From the NCBI GenBank assembly GCA_945863085.1, contig CAMBCD010000126.1, forward strand, positions 1 to 7,608: a DNA stretch of 7,608 nucleotides. Reading direction: 5' to 3'. The position numbers were made by a program, and so were the translations under genes. The notes under the pieces were generated by a model that did not search any database, was not told where the DNA came from, and was given only the letters and a program-made list of their open reading frames with translations. This document shows positions 1 through 5,954 of this stretch, in pieces. How positions within the stretch are numbered: position 1 is the stretch's first letter; every line of letters begins with the position of its first letter. Source of the stretch: Bordetella parapertussis (lineage in GTDB: Bacteria; Pseudomonadota; Gammaproteobacteria; Burkholderiales; SG8-41).

Positions 1-5
1 TGCCG

Positions 6-27
6 CGCTGGGGCGTGCTGCCCCGCG
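6..27 (-). terminator. GC-rich hairpin just after the 70-aa gene
   Basis: On the minus strand, one base past the stop codon of the 29-241 gene, GGGGC pairs with GCCCC around a 5-nt loop. The stem is extended by CGC/GCG with one bulged base. No T-tract follows before the window ends, so this may be a terminator, a transcript-stabilising hairpin or chance in GC-rich DNA. Confidence 0.3.
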
Positions 28-28
28 A

Positions 29-241
29 TCAGCAATCCGCTGCGGCGGCTGTTGCGGAACCGGCAGCGGGCCGCGCAGTGCCTTGCACGGCCACGGGCGC
101 ATCGACGCGTTCGATGATCCTGTTGTTATTGGCGGCCCAGAAACGCGCGGTGTCTTCCGTCATCGGCGACCGGACCAGGCCCCAGCGCAAGCGGCCGCGT
201 TTGTCTTTTTCCTGCACCCGCCATTTATATAGCGTTTCCAT
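29..241 (-). CDS. Small hypothetical protein, 70 aa
   Basis: I do not recognise a named family. The product begins METLYKWRVQ and is basic and Trp/Arg-rich over residues 1-40 (KWRVQEKDKRGRLRWGLVRS, then MTEDTARFW). It ends in an Ala/Gly-rich tail. There is no signal peptide or membrane segment, so it is probably cytosolic. The open frame extends upstream to 418, but I chose the ATG at 239-241 because GAGGTGG, a good Shine-Dalgarno sequence, lies about 6 nt before it and the upstream residues have no protein-like character. The 'LYKWRV...R.R....MTE..A..W' pattern resembles short uncharacterised proteins of betaproteobacteria; that comparison is from memory. It lies downstream of the 422-1540 gene on the same strand, with its own candidate promoter at 390-418. 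It is probably a real gene of unknown function. Confidence 0.6.
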   Translation of the reverse strand: METLYKWRVQEKDKRGRLRWGLVRSPMTEDTARFWAANNNRIIERVDAPVAVQGTARPAAGSATAAAADC

Positions 242-263
242 GCAGCCACCTCGCCTATGGTCA

Positions 264-278
264 CGGGCAGTGTGCCCG
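264..278 (-). other. Small perfect hairpin upstream of the 70-aa gene
   Basis: CGGGCA and TGCCCG form a perfect 6-bp stem with a 3-nt loop. It lies about 12 nt upstream of the Shine-Dalgarno sequence of the 29-241 gene and would sit in its leader RNA. Any control of translation is speculative. Confidence 0.25.
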
Positions 279-301
279 GGGCCGGACATCTTAGCGCGAC
301 T

Positions 302-335
302 CCGGCGGAAAATTCCATCTTCACGCATCCGCCGG
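302..335 (-). repeat. 8-bp perfect inverted repeat in the leader of the 70-aa gene
   Basis: CCGGCGGA (302-309) and TCCGCCGG (328-335) are exact inverted copies separated by 18 nt. They lie between the candidate promoter at 390-418 and the start codon at 241, so they would be transcribed. They may form a leader hairpin. Regulation is not shown. Confidence 0.35.
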
Positions 336-389
336 CACACAAGGCCGCGGTTGTCTCGCCCGCGCTTAATGCCTGCAGCGACCTGCCCA

Positions 390-418
390 TCATTAAATTG
401 AGCAGGCCTCCGCATCAA
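390..418 (-). promoter_or_regulatory. Candidate sigma-70 promoter for the 70-aa gene
   Basis: On the minus strand TTGATG (413-418) and TAATGA (390-395) are spaced by exactly 17 nt, a good match to -35 and -10 elements. The site starts 4 nt past the stop codon of the 422-1540 gene. Transcription would begin near 383 and give a leader of about 140 nt containing two hairpins. This is a prediction from consensus only. Confidence 0.4.
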
Positions 419-421
419 TCG

Positions 422-1540
422 TTATCCGCCTCCCTGCCCACGATCACGGCCGCGATCCGGCCTTGGGCCCTGACGCTGTTCGGCACCGCCCCGGCCCTGG
501 GATGCATCCCCTCTGCCTTGCGGCCCCTGGGCTTGTTGCGGCCACGGCGCCTGCTGTGCGCGCGGGGTTTCCTGCCACGGTTGCCGTTGCGGCTGCTGTT
601 GCTCCTGCTGTCGCTCCGGCAAGGCTGCTGCGCGCTGCTGCAACCGCGCATAAATGCCTTCCGGTTTGCGTGACTCCCCGCGTTCACGCTGCTCACGTTG
701 CGGCTGCGGACGCGGAACGTCCGGGCGGGCCTGTGCGGGCTGCACGGGCGCCTGCACCCGCCGCCGCTCCTGTTCCTGCCGTTGCGATCGCTGTGCCTGC
801 GCAGCCGCATCGCGCTGCTGCTGCTGCTGCAGTATTTGCAATGCTTCGAATCGCCGCACGTCCTCGCGGTCGCGATGCGATCCTTGTTCTTGCCGGGAAT
901 CGGGGCGGTTATGCGCTTGCGCATGCACCTGCGGCCGCGGCGCCGCGCGCTGCTGATCATGCCGGCGCACGATCTGGTCACGCGGCTGATAATGGTAATG
1001 CTCGCGGCGGATCACGCGCTGGTACTCGCGGTGCGGATAACGGTCACCGTGATAGTACCGCTGGTACACCGGCAACGGCGCGGGCGCGGGAATCGCATGG
1101 CGGTCCCAGTGATCCCAGCCGTGGTGGTAACGCGTCCAGCGCGGGCCCCAGTGGTAATGCCAGCGCGGCGCTGCGGTAACGATCCAGGTATGGAAAAACA
1201 CCGGCGGACGCACGTAGTACTGCACGGGGACGCGCAGCACATAGAGCGGCACGTCATCCGGTTCGACCAGATCCCATGGTCCGTTGTACCAGGAACTCAC
1301 ATACCAGTTGTCATCCTGGAACACCCAGTACAGGCCGTCGTAAAAGAAATAGTTCGCCGGCACATGCGGTGCGTAATACACCGGGGATCCGGGCACCAGC
1401 ACGAGATCCGGATATGCCGACTGGTGAATGCCGATGCTCACGCCGGGGATCGACACACTGACGCTGACCTGGGCCATGGCCGGCGTGGCCACGGACAACG
1501 AGCCCAGCAGCATCGATAAACCTAGGATTGCGTAGCGCAT
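422..1540 (-). CDS. Secreted Tyr/Trp-rich protein with Gln/Arg/Pro-rich tail, 372 aa
   Basis: This is a probable envelope or periplasmic protein of unknown function. Residues 1-23 form a Sec signal peptide cut after AMA, before QVSVS. Residues 24-195 are rich in Tyr, Trp and His (YDGLYWVFQDDNWY at 67-80, SSWYNGPWDLV at 82-92, VLRVPVQYY at 101-109, PLPVYQRYYHGDRYPHREYQ nearby). I recognise this pattern from uncharacterised secreted proteins of beta- and gammaproteobacteria but cannot name a family. Residues 196-372 are low complexity: Gln, Arg, Pro and Ala with a five-Gln run at 238-242, ending in Gly/Arg-rich sequence. The frame opens six codons earlier at 1558, but those codons contain the AGGAGG ribosome binding site of the ATG at 1540, so 1540 is the start. 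It follows the lipoprotein gene by 69 nt and is probably co-transcribed with it. Confidence 0.8.
   Translation of the reverse strand: MRYAILGLSMLLGSLSVATPAMAQVSVSVSIPGVSIGIHQSAYPDLVLVPGSPVYYAPHVPANYFFYDGLYWVFQDDNWYVSSWYNGPWDLVEPDDVPLYVLRVPVQYYVRPPVFFHTWIVTAAPRWHYHWGPRWTRYHHGWDHWDRHAIPAPAPLPVYQRYYHGDRYPHREYQRVIRREHYHYQPRDQIVRRHDQQRAAPRPQVHAQAHNRPDSRQEQGSHRDREDVRRFEALQILQQQQQRDAAAQAQRSQRQEQERRRVQAPVQPAQARPDVPRPQPQREQRERGESRKPEGIYARLQQRAAALPERQQEQQQPQRQPWQETPRAQQAPWPQQAQGPQGRGDASQGRGGAEQRQGPRPDRGRDRGQGGG
815..829. repeat. (CTG)5 trinucleotide run inside the 372-aa gene
   Basis: Five perfect CTG units on the plus strand read as CAG on the coding strand and encode the five-Gln run at residues 238-242. 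Such runs can change length by replication slippage. A change here would stay in frame, in a part of the protein that already looks unstructured. Confidence 0.7.
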
Positions 1541-1609
1541 TTTTTCCTCCTGCCTCATTTCGGACGCAATGATCCGGATTGCCTGACTGAATGATTGATG
1601 AACACGGCC

Positions 1610-1831
1610 TTAGCGGTGACCACGGTGGCCATGACCGCGCCCGCCGCGGTAATGCCCGTGCCCGCCGCCACCGTAGATGCCGAAGCTGATGGACGGGCCG
1701 TAATAAGCCGGTGCCGGCACGTAAACCACGGGGGCCGGCTCGTAGTAGCCCGGCTGCACCGGTACTGCCACGCATCCGCCCAGCACCGTCAGCGCGGAAA
1801 CGATCAATATCGACTTGACTGGTTTATTCAT
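1610..1831 (-). CDS. Small lipoprotein with Tyr/Pro-rich middle and Gly/His-rich tail, 73 aa
   Basis: This is a predicted lipoprotein of unknown function. Residues 1-19 form a lipoprotein signal peptide. The lipobox is LGGC, so Cys20 would be lipidated by Lgt and cut by signal peptidase II. The next residue is Val, not Asp, so the Lol system would be expected to carry it to the outer membrane. Residues 28-50 are Tyr/Pro-rich (GYYEPAPVVYVPAPAYYGP), and residues 53-73 are made almost only of Gly, His, Arg and Tyr (GGGGHGHYRGGRGHGHRGHR), a tail that could bind metal or polyanions. AGGAGG lies 8 nt before the ATG. It follows the Spy-like gene and its terminator and precedes the 372-aa secreted protein by 69 nt, probably in one transcript with it. 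Similar short Tyr/Gly-rich lipoproteins are common in proteobacteria and mostly uncharacterised. Confidence 0.8.
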   Translation of the reverse strand: MNKPVKSILIVSALTVLGGCVAVPVQPGYYEPAPVVYVPAPAYYGPSISFGIYGGGGHGHYRGGRGHGHRGHR

Positions 1832-1872
1832 GTTCAGATCCTCCTTGTTGCCTATTGGACAGGCATCGGTGT

Positions 1873-1886
1873 CCCGCTGTCGCGGG
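1873..1886 (-). other. Short hairpin upstream of the lipoprotein gene
   Basis: CCCGC and GCGGG form a perfect 5-bp stem with a 4-nt loop, about 40 nt upstream of the lipoprotein start codon. The AT-rich stretch just upstream on the minus strand (about 1889-1910, with TTAACA and TTACAAAAT) may hold the promoter, but I could not find a well-spaced -35/-10 pair. Confidence 0.25.
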
Positions 1887-1937
1887 GGATTTTGTAAGTG
1901 TTTGTTAATGGCGCCCGCAGCGGGTGCATGAAGCCGG

Positions 1938-1971
1938 AGAAAAAACGGGGACAGCCTGCGCTGCCCCCGTT
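1938..1971 (-). terminator. Intrinsic terminator of the Spy-like gene
   Basis: Read on the minus strand, AACGGGGGCAG (1961-1971) pairs with CTGTCCCCGTT (1944-1954) over 11 positions with a single G-U wobble and a 6-nt loop. A run of six T follows. This is a textbook Rho-independent terminator placed about 90 nt past the stop of the 2062-2595 gene. It separates that gene from the lipoprotein gene downstream. Confidence 0.85.
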
Positions 1972-1996
1972 GGTGTTGCCTTGCGACGACAGTGTG

Positions 1997-2061
1997 ATTT
2001 CGCCCGTCGTTTTCGCCCGTCGTTTTCGCCCGTTGCTTTCGCCCGTTGCTTTCGCCCGCTG
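1997..2061 (-). repeat. Five 13-bp tandem repeats in the 3' UTR of the Spy-like gene
   Basis: Five head-to-tail copies fill 1997-2061 exactly. In minus-strand sense the unit is CGACGGGCGAAAA. The copies next to the gene read CAGCGGGCGAAAG, then CAACGGGCGAAAG, and the GGGCGAAA core is identical in all five. The array begins at the base after the TAA stop and ends about 26 nt before the terminator stem, so it is transcribed but not translated. The unit length is not a multiple of three. Confidence 0.9.
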
Positions 2062-2595
2062 TTATGCCCTGCCATGCCCGCCGTGACGACCTCCGCGGCC
2101 GCCGTGTTTGCCGCCACGGCTGGCGAACACCTTGTCAGCAATCTGTTGCTGTTCGGGTGACAGCGCCGCGTAAAGCGGTTTCTGCACGGTCAGGCGCTCA
2201 CCGATACGCTTCGAGGCCGTGGCCATGAAGGCCTGCTGGCGTTCCAGGCGCTCGATCGCGGTCGGGCGCTTGCGTTCGGTGTTGCCCGCCATTTTTGCGC
2301 GACGCTCCTGGATCCGCGCGTCGGCTTCCTTCGCCTGCTTGCGCACCACGCCGGCGTAGGCATCCCATTGCGTTTGCTGCGCATCGGTGATTTTCAGCGC
2401 GGTCCTGACGTAGGCCAGGCGCGCTTCAACGCGTTCGCTGGGCAGGCTGAACGACTGTTTGTCATGGTGGAAACGTTTCGCGTGCTGGCCCTGCGGGGCA
2501 GCGGGCGCCGGGTTGGCGGTTTGCGCCATGGTCAGCGGCACGGCAGTGGCAAATCCGGCAGCAATCAATGCACTCATCATTAACTTGTTCATCAC
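2062..2595 (-). CDS. Spy/CpxP-like periplasmic LTXXQ-motif protein, 177 aa
   Basis: This is a probable periplasmic stress protein of the Spy/CpxP (LTXXQ) group. The E. coli members are an ATP-independent chaperone (Spy) and an inhibitor of the Cpx sensor (CpxP). A signal peptide covers residues 1-24, cut after TMA before QTANP. The two hallmark motifs are visible as ITDAQ (69-73) and LSPEQ (145-149), at the ends of a largely helical, charged region (55-155). The length fits the family. The C-terminus (159-177) is an unusual Gly/His/Arg/Lys-rich tail. There are two adjacent ATG codons, at 2595 and 2592. GGAGGT lies 4 nt before the first and 7 nt before the second, so 2592 may be the true start. 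A sigma-E-like promoter lies upstream and a strong terminator downstream, so it is probably monocistronic and stress-induced. The family call is firm; chaperone activity is inferred. Confidence 0.85.
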   Translation of the reverse strand: MMNKLMMSALIAAGFATAVPLTMAQTANPAPAAPQGQHAKRFHHDKQSFSLPSERVEARLAYVRTALKITDAQQTQWDAYAGVVRKQAKEADARIQERRAKMAGNTERKRPTAIERLERQQAFMATASKRIGERLTVQKPLYAALSPEQQQIADKVFASRGGKHGGRGGRHGGHGRA

Positions 2596-2651
2596 TACCT
2601 CCGAGATGGTTTAACAACTTGCTGTCCACCCGATATGGGGGGCAGTGTTCA

Positions 2652-2679
2652 TGAGAGTGGGGGCGGCCAGGCTCGTTCC
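2652..2679 (-). promoter_or_regulatory. Sigma-E/ECF-like promoter of the Spy-like gene
   Basis: On the minus strand GGAACGA (2673-2679) is followed after exactly 16 nt by TCTCA (2652-2656). The E. coli sigma-E consensus is GGAACTT, 16 nt, TCTGA, so the GGAAC core, the spacing and four of five -10 bases agree. Transcription would start near 2646, giving a leader of about 50 nt. Control by an extracytoplasmic-function sigma factor suits a periplasmic stress protein, but it is inferred from sequence alone. Confidence 0.5.
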
Positions 2680-2688
2680 GTGCGATGG

Positions 2689-2714
2689 TGTAAGCAATCG
2701 TTACAAACGTAACG
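2689..2714. promoter_or_regulatory. Candidate operator with three GTAAC-like half-sites
   Basis: TGTAA (2689-2693) and TTACA (2701-2705) form an inverted repeat around 7 nt. CGTTAC (2699-2704) and CGTAACG's arm GTAACG (2709-2714) form a second one around 4 nt, sharing the middle half-site. The cluster lies about 10 bp upstream of the -35 element of the Spy-like promoter and about 50 bp upstream of the TATAAT of the divergent gene. The GTAA half-sites recall those of OmpR-family response regulators such as CpxR, but the order is not the canonical tandem GTAAA box. The regulator is unknown. Confidence 0.35.
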
Positions 2715-2761
2715 CCCGGCAACGATGTTGCGCACCGGCGCCGGATGCCTGCAGGGATGTT

Positions 2762-2767
2762 TATAAT
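2762..2767 (+). promoter_or_regulatory. Perfect TATAAT -10 element for the TfoX/YjbR-like gene
   Basis: A perfect TATAAT lies 43 nt before the ATG at 2810. It would start transcription near 2774 with a leader of about 36 nt. No good -35 element is found 16-18 nt upstream; a TG two bases before the hexamer may partly compensate as a near-extended -10. Confidence 0.45.
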
Positions 2768-2809
2768 CCGGTCTCCGCTCACGACTATCCCGGATCACCG
2801 CCGGCCCCC

Positions 2810-3148
2810 ATGGACACCCCGAAGCCCAGCCCCAAGACAGAGATCGACGCCCTGCTGCTCAAACTCCCCGGCGTCAGTGCAAGGAAGATCAACGGCCTGG
2901 ATGCCTACTTCGTCAGCGACAAGATGTTTGCCTGCATCAGCGGCAGCGGTGTCGGCGTGCGCCTGCCCGCCGCCACGGCGACCGAAGTGCATTTCTCCCG
3001 GGACAACATCAGCCCGTTCCAGCCCGGCGGCATCGCGGCTACACGGGAATGGATACAGATCGACCGCGCCGACCCGGCCGATTTCGCGAAGGACCTGGAT
3101 CTGTTCCAGGCCTCGCTCGAATTCGTGAAGACCAGCCGCTCCCGCTAG
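2810..3148 (+). CDS. TfoX/YjbR-like small protein, 112 aa
   Basis: This is probably a member of the TfoX N-terminal/YjbR-like superfamily of small cytosolic proteins. Residues 12-20 (IDALLLKLP) form a first helix. They are followed by RKINGLDAYFVSDKMFACIS (25-44) and VGVRLP (48-53), matching the family pattern of a Gly-containing strand, 'K.FA.I' and 'V.LP'. PFQPGG (69-74) and REWIQID (79-85) match the usual 'pF.PG...rEWv.i' segment, and a last helix spans 89-107. The length suits a single-domain member. Sxy/TfoX proper regulates competence; single-domain relatives are mostly uncharacterised, so I assign no function. The ATG at 2810 has no clear Shine-Dalgarno sequence. I prefer it over the upstream frame opening at 2645 because the residues before it look noncoding and TATAAT lies at 2762. 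It converges with the DUF3500 gene, leaving 11 nt between stops. Confidence 0.65.
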   Translation: MDTPKPSPKTEIDALLLKLPGVSARKINGLDAYFVSDKMFACISGSGVGVRLPAATATEVHFSRDNISPFQPGGIAATREWIQIDRADPADFAKDLDLFQASLEFVKTSRSR

Positions 3149-3166
3149 CCCGGTTGTTTTTATTTT
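3133..3166 (+). terminator. Candidate terminator of the TfoX/YjbR-like gene
   Basis: CAGCCG (3133-3138) can pair with CGGTTG (3151-3156) with one G-U wobble around a 12-nt loop. TTTTTATTTT follows at 3157-3166. The left arm is inside the last codons of the gene. The stem is weak but the T-tract is good. The region overlaps the stop codon of the convergent DUF3500 gene. Confidence 0.4.
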
Positions 3167-4350
3167 CCTGCGGCGGCGCCGTGGGCGTGGCGCTGGTGGT
3201 GCTGGCGCAGCAGGTCCCTGCCATAGTCGTTGCCGTTGGGCGTGCGCACCATGGTGTGGATGTGATTGCGCGTGGCGGTGTTTGACCGGGCCAGCGCGAT
3301 CGGCCGCTGGTGGTCGAACTCGATCAGGATCACCGGACTCTGGATGCGGTAATAAAACACGCCATCCGCTTCGGTGCTGCCGATCCAGCCGAAGCGGGTT
3401 TGGTCCAGGTGTTTGCGCACTTCCGACATCCTGACCCGCGCGTGCCCTTCCTTCATGTTGTTCACGTACTCTTCAATGACGCCGAGCAGTTGCGCCTGTT
3501 GCGCGGCGCCCAGTTCGGTGGCGCGGATACCCGCATAATCCAGCACGAGGTTGTCCTTGTACGCCGCGCTCAGCAGATCCTCTCCGGACTTGTCCTTGCG
3601 GATGCGTGCGGCGGCCTGCTGCGAAGGATTCAGCGCTTTCATCAGCGCGAGGCCCTTGTCCTGCTCGGGCTGCAGGATTTCGGTGCCCTTGAATTTTCCG
3701 CCCTCGGCCCTGACCGGCTCGGAACCCATGAACACCGGGGTCATCACCACCTGATCGCCAAGCACGAAATAATTGATGATCACGTGGTGGCCGTCGAGCT
3801 GCCAGCCCCAGGGCTGGGTCGCCGAGGGTTCACCCATGACGGTGATCCAGTAAAACCATTCGCTGTATTCCCCGAAATTCCCGGTCAGCTCGCCGAGGGT
3901 GCCGTTCAGATTCATCACGTCGCGGGTCTGCTGCAGGCCCTTGGCACTGAGGCTCTCGCGCATCAGGTCGAGCGCAAGCTTGCGCTGCTGCTCGGACATT
4001 TCAAAAAAACCCATGCCCTGGCGCGTCGCGAAATGGCGGTTGTCCCAGCGCCGCCATTCATCATCAGCCACGGGAAACAGGGTCTTGCTGCGCTGCGCAT
4101 CGCTCAGGCTCGCCACAAATGCGGCAGCGGACTTGCGCACCGGCTCGGTGGAGACGCCGGTCTGCGCCAGCGCGAACAGCCCCGGCACGACCTTGCCGTC
4201 GGTGGTGACGCCCCTGAACGGCTCCGCCCACAGGCTCGCGCTGACGTCGCGCAGTCGCACCGGCGCGCGGAAAACATCAGGTGCGGCAACGGCGATGGCG
4301 GTGACCAGCAGTGTCATGGTGATCATCACGCCGGCGATTTTTCGGTTCAT
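3160..4350 (-). CDS. Secreted DUF3500-family protein, 396 aa
   Basis: This is a DUF3500-family protein, exported and of unknown biochemical role. Residues 1-23 form a signal peptide ([20 protein letters not shown], then VAA before PDV). Family landmarks are [11 protein letters not shown] (92-102), GFFEMS (114-119), WGWQLDGHH (181-189), TPVFMGSEP (204-212), VILIEFDHQ (340-348) and the C-terminal signature [20 protein letters not shown] (365-384), rich in His and Asp. Length and signature suggest a complete gene. An upstream TTG at 4356 is in frame, but I chose the ATG at 4350: GAAGG lies about 9 nt before it. That Shine-Dalgarno sequence overlaps the TGA of the M32 carboxypeptidase gene, only 12 nt away, so the two are almost surely one operon with coupled translation. 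Conserved His residues might bind metal; that is inference. The family call is confident. Confidence 0.88.
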   Translation of the reverse strand: MNRKIAGVMITMTLLVTAIAVAAPDVFRAPVRLRDVSASLWAEPFRGVTTDGKVVPGLFALAQTGVSTEPVRKSAAAFVASLSDAQRSKTLFPVADDEWRRWDNRHFATRQGMGFFEMSEQQRKLALDLMRESLSAKGLQQTRDVMNLNGTLGELTGNFGEYSEWFYWITVMGEPSATQPWGWQLDGHHVIINYFVLGDQVVMTPVFMGSEPVRAEGGKFKGTEILQPEQDKGLALMKALNPSQQAAARIRKDKSGEDLLSAAYKDNLVLDYAGIRATELGAAQQAQLLGVIEEYVNNMKEGHARVRMSEVRKHLDQTRFGWIGSTEADGVFYYRIQSPVILIEFDHQRPIALARSNTATRNHIHTMVRTPNGNDYGRDLLRQHHQRHAHGAAAGK

Positions 4351-4362
4351 TTGCAATTACCT

Positions 4363-5877
4363 TCAATAACGCGTTTCGAGGTGATTACGGAAATACTGCG
4401 GATTCAGCGCTTCCCCGCTGGCCCGCCGCACCAGCTCCGGGGTTTCCGGCAGGCTGGCCTGTGACCAGATATTGGCGCCCATCCAGGCAAACACCGGCTT
4501 GAGATCCCCCACCGCGATACGCGCATCAAGATCCGGCGTCGCGCGGCGCATCGCGGCAAACCATTGCGCTGCGTACATCGCGCCCAGCGTGTAGCTGGGG
4601 AAATAGCCGAAGGCGCCCTCGGTCCAGTGCACATCCTGCAGGCAGCCGTCCCTGTAATTGCCGCGGGTATCGAGTCCGAGCAGGGCCTGCATTTTTTCAT
4701 CCCACAGCGCGGGGATGTCGTCGGGCTCGATATCGCCCTCGACCAGCGCACGTTCGATTTCGTAGCGCAGGACCACGTGCGCCGGGTAAGTCACTTCGTC
4801 GGCATCGACGCGGATGAAACCCCGCTTCACGCGCGTCCACAGACGATACAGATTGTCCGGGTCAAACGCCGGCTGGTCGCCAAAATGTTTTTTCAGCAGC
4901 GGCGCCAGCAGGCCGACAAAGGCGCGGCTGCGCGCGAGCTGCATTTCAAACGACAGGCTCTGGCTTTCGTGCACGCCGTAGGAACGCGCCGTGCCGACCG
5001 GCTGGCCCAGCCAGTCGCGCGGCAGGTTCTGTTCGTAACGCGCATGGCCGGTTTCGTGGATGGTGCCGAGCAGGCTGCGCGCAAAATCATCTTCGCTGTA
5101 GCGCGTGGTCAGGCGCACGTCTTCGGGCACGCCGCCGCTGAAGGGATGCGTGCTTTCGTCGAGCCGCCCCGCCGTAAAATCAAAACCCAGCAGGGTCATC
5201 ACTTCCTGGTTCAGTGCGCGCTGCGCCGCCACCGGAAACGGGCCCTGCGGCGCGATGAATGTTTCTTTGCTTTGTTTGGCCTGCGCGCTGGCGATCAAAC
5301 CGGGCAGCCAGGTTTTGACGTCACCGAAAATGCGGTCGATGTCTGCCGCGCGCACGCCCGGCTCAAAACGGTCCATCAGCGCGTCATACCGGGTCAACCC
5401 CGTGTCATCCGCGAGGAGTTGCGCCTCCTCGCGGGCGAGCTTCACCACTTCGCGGAAATTTTCGAGAAAACCTTTCCAGTCATTGGCCGGGCGCTGGCTG
5501 CGCCAGGCGTGTTCACACCGGGCGCCGGCGAGCGTTTTGGCTTCGACCAGTGATTCCGGCAGAGCATTGGCGTCGCGCCAGTCGCGGCGGATTTCGCGCA
5601 GGTTGGCACGGGCAAGTTCGTCGAGCGGTTCCTGTTCCGCAGCCTTCAGCCAATCAGCGAGCTTCGGATCGGTGCGTGTGCGGTGGATCAGCGCATAAAG
5701 CTCGGCCTCGGCAGCGGCGCGTGCCGCGTTGCCCCGGGGCGGCATCATCGCGTTGCGGTCCCAGCCGACGATGGCGCCAAGATGGTTATAACGATAAAGC
5801 CGGGCCCAGACACGGGTCAGCTCGGTGTAATTGGGTGTGGAACGGGGTGTGGATGCGGAGGACATGCTGGTTTCCAT
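4363..5877 (-). CDS. M32-family metallocarboxypeptidase (carboxypeptidase Taq type), 504 aa
   Basis: This zinc carboxypeptidase of MEROPS family M32 removes C-terminal residues from peptides, probably in the cytosol because there is no signal peptide. All family motifs are present in order: HPFSGG (244-249), DVRLTTRY (253-260), the zinc site HETGH (274-278), HES (303-305), IRVDADEVTYPAH (355-367) and GYFPSYTLG (424-432). His274, His278 and Glu304 are the expected zinc ligands and Glu275 the general base, matching the spacing of the Thermus and Pyrococcus enzymes. The length of about 500 residues is typical, so it looks intact and active. The ATG at 5877 has no Shine-Dalgarno sequence; an in-frame ATG at 5865 has a weak GGAA 8 nt before it and is a real alternative. 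It is the first gene of a two-gene operon with the DUF3500 protein. I found no convincing promoter upstream. Confidence 0.95.
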   Translation of the reverse strand: METSMSSASTPRSTPNYTELTRVWARLYRYNHLGAIVGWDRNAMMPPRGNAARAAAEAELYALIHRTRTDPKLADWLKAAEQEPLDELARANLREIRRDWRDANALPESLVEAKTLAGARCEHAWRSQRPANDWKGFLENFREVVKLAREEAQLLADDTGLTRYDALMDRFEPGVRAADIDRIFGDVKTWLPGLIASAQAKQSKETFIAPQGPFPVAAQRALNQEVMTLLGFDFTAGRLDESTHPFSGGVPEDVRLTTRYSEDDFARSLLGTIHETGHARYEQNLPRDWLGQPVGTARSYGVHESQSLSFEMQLARSRAFVGLLAPLLKKHFGDQPAFDPDNLYRLWTRVKRGFIRVDADEVTYPAHVVLRYEIERALVEGDIEPDDIPALWDEKMQALLGLDTRGNYRDGCLQDVHWTEGAFGYFPSYTLGAMYAAQWFAAMRRATPDLDARIAVGDLKPVFAWMGANIWSQASLPETPELVRRASGEALNPQYFRNHLETRY

Positions 5878-5954
5878 TCTAGACCGGCCATGATCGCCGC
5901 CAAAATCCGGCCGGACACCGGGGCCGCTGCCGGATTGAATTACTGTCGACCCAG

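Noticed and set aside
463..1519. Two long plus-strand open frames opposite the 372-aa secreted protein
   Set aside because: They are Ala/Arg/Leu-rich shadows of the repetitive coding strand, without ribosome binding sites or recognisable domains. The minus-strand gene has AGGAGG and a signal peptide.
1541..1609. GCAAT/ATTGC inverted repeat between the lipoprotein and the 372-aa gene
   Set aside because: The 5-bp stem has no T-tract and is too weak to call a terminator. The two genes are better read as one transcript.
1997..2061. The tandem array as a CRISPR
   Set aside because: Units are contiguous with no spacers and are only 13 bp long.
1905..2160. Frames on both strands running through the 13-bp array
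   Set aside because: The unit is 13 bp, so each frame reads the repeats in shifting phase. They overlap the terminator and the end of the Spy-like gene and have no protein character.
2645..2809. Longer 167-codon version of the TfoX/YjbR-like gene
   Set aside because: The added 55 residues are Cys/Pro/Arg-rich and noncoding in character. They would overlap the divergent promoter region and the TATAAT element.
3310..4464. Long plus-strand open frame of 384 codons opposite the DUF3500 gene
   Set aside because: It is the antisense shadow of a gene with a clear family signature and signal peptide. GC-rich codon use leaves the opposite frame open, and its translation matches nothing I know.
4564..5553. 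Plus-strand open frame of 329 codons opposite the M32 gene
   Set aside because: It is the antisense shadow of an M32 peptidase with all motifs intact.
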